Below the pieces are notes generated by a model. It had not been told where the DNA came from. It saw only the letters and a list, made by a program, of their open reading frames with translations, and searched no databases. A stretch of DNA of 5,987 bases from Spirochaetota bacterium (lineage in GTDB: Bacteria; Spirochaetota; Spirochaetia; Treponematales; UBA12059): assembly GCA_029565815.1 (NCBI GenBank), contig JAKQNL010000007.1, positions 1-5,987 of the forward strand. The letters run 5' to 3'. The translations under genes and the position numbers were made by a program. Of this stretch, positions 5,460 through 5,987 are shown in pieces; the first letter of the stretch is position 1; every line of letters starts with the position of its first letter.

Positions 5460-5987
5460 GCAAAATACAGAGAAAAGTGCGCATATTCTCCGCCCTGGAA
5501 GTGGCAAACCTATGCGGTGTAGTAAATCAGACCGCCATTAACTGGATACGCAATGGATACCTCAAGGCCTTTACCACCCCGGGTGGCCAATACCGTGTAT
5601 ATGCAGAAGACTTAAGCCAATTTCTGTCCACCCGTGGGATGAAACTGCCTCTGGACCTGATAGCAGAAACCCGCTCGGATTTGGACTATTCGCTCATCCT
5701 CATTGTAGACGATGACAAAATGCTCAACGACTTGGTTAAGCGATACTGTGAAAAGACCATTCCATCCTTATCGGTCCTACAGGCTTTTGATGGCTTTGAA
5801 GCTGGTGCGCTGTTGGCCGAACAACGCCCAGGCTTTGTGGTGCTGGATGTAGACCTGCCAGGTGTCGATGGCTATAAAATCTGTCACCGGATAAAAACAG
5901 ACAGCGCTTTCGGAAAGCCCTATGTGGTCGCCATGACCGGCCTGGATGAAGCCGTAGCCAAGAACCGCATGCTTGCGGCCGGCGCCG
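5456..5987 (+). CDS. Response regulator with N-terminal excisionase/MerR-type HTH, partial (177 aa seen)
   Basis: Likely a cytoplasmic signalling protein of the two-component type; the gene runs off the window end. Seen: an N-terminal DNA-binding domain (about 10-58), FSALEVANLCGVVNQTAINWIRNGYLKAF followed by TPGGQYRVYAEDL, the typical second helix and wing of excisionase/BldC/MerR-like domains; a linker (59-78); then a receiver domain from about 80 with ILIVDDD (acidic pair Asp85/Asp86), phospho-acceptor Asp131 in VVLDVDLPGVDGY, and the switch Thr161 in AMTG. The conserved lysine and the last helix lie beyond the window. Placing DNA binding before the receiver is the reverse of the usual order. 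No kinase gene is visible. The start is the only ATG giving the whole HTH; the ribosome binding site spacing (12 nt) is unusually long. Confidence 0.9.
   Translation, partial: MSKIQRKVRIFSALEVANLCGVVNQTAINWIRNGYLKAFTTPGGQYRVYAEDLSQFLSTRGMKLPLDLIAETRSDLDYSLILIVDDDKMLNDLVKRYCEKTIPSLSVLQAFDGFEAGALLAEQRPGFVVLDVDLPGVDGYKICHRIKTDSAFGKPYVVAMTGLDEAVAKNRMLAAGA

Noticed and set aside
1..5987. CRISPR array, insertion sequence or prophage remnant
   Set aside because: No regularly spaced repeats, transposase, integrase or terminal inverted repeats were found; the excisionase-like HTH at 5456 belongs to a receiver protein, not a mobile element.

Overview
The window looks like chromosomal DNA from a spirochaete, most likely a treponeme-type organism. 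This is inferred from protein style and gene content: a long Gram-negative-type YidC, a Jag/KhpB protein, signal peptides ending in ...YAQ, and a LicC-like nucleotidyltransferase start. No rRNA or other decisive marker is present. Base composition is moderately GC-rich, except for one AT-rich patch at about 5371-5440. All genes lie on the minus strand except the last one at the right edge.

Right to centre (5358 down to 1695) is one compact operon for ribosome/RNA maturation and membrane protein insertion: rpmH (L34), rnpA (RNase P protein), yidD, yidC and jag/khpB. A near-consensus sigma-70 promoter (TTGACC, 17 bp, TATACT) lies at 5330-5358, followed by a leader of about 205 nt. The genes are tightly packed: 5 nt between rpmH and rnpA, GTGA overlap rnpA/yidD, ATGA overlap yidD/yidC, and 65 nt with a hairpin before jag. 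A textbook intrinsic terminator at 1695-1724 closes the operon. L34 is too short to be obvious and shares its DNA with a second open frame continuous with rnpA. The rnpA start is best placed at a GTG at 4957.

Centre to left (1693 down to 1) is a second, separately promoted minus-strand cluster: a winged-helix regulator with an extra C-terminal domain (879-1472), an unrecognised exported protein (67-804), and the first 22 codons of a sugar-phosphate or phosphocholine nucleotidyltransferase (1-67). The last two overlap as TGATG. The promoter abuts the preceding terminator. A TGTTC-N7-GAACA palindrome sits just downstream of the -10, and a leader of about 185 nt holds four short perfect hairpins. 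An inference is that the regulator controls its own cluster, which may concern cell-envelope decoration.

Right edge (5371-5987): a divergent plus-strand gene encodes a protein with an excisionase/MerR-type helix-turn-helix N-terminal to a receiver domain, cut by the window end. Its start region carries an 8-bp tandem duplication creating two ATGs, one of which opens only a three-codon ORF.

Most of the window is ordinary core genome. The parts that known families do not explain are the two structured leaders, the start-site duplication of the receiver gene, and the uncharacterised exported protein.
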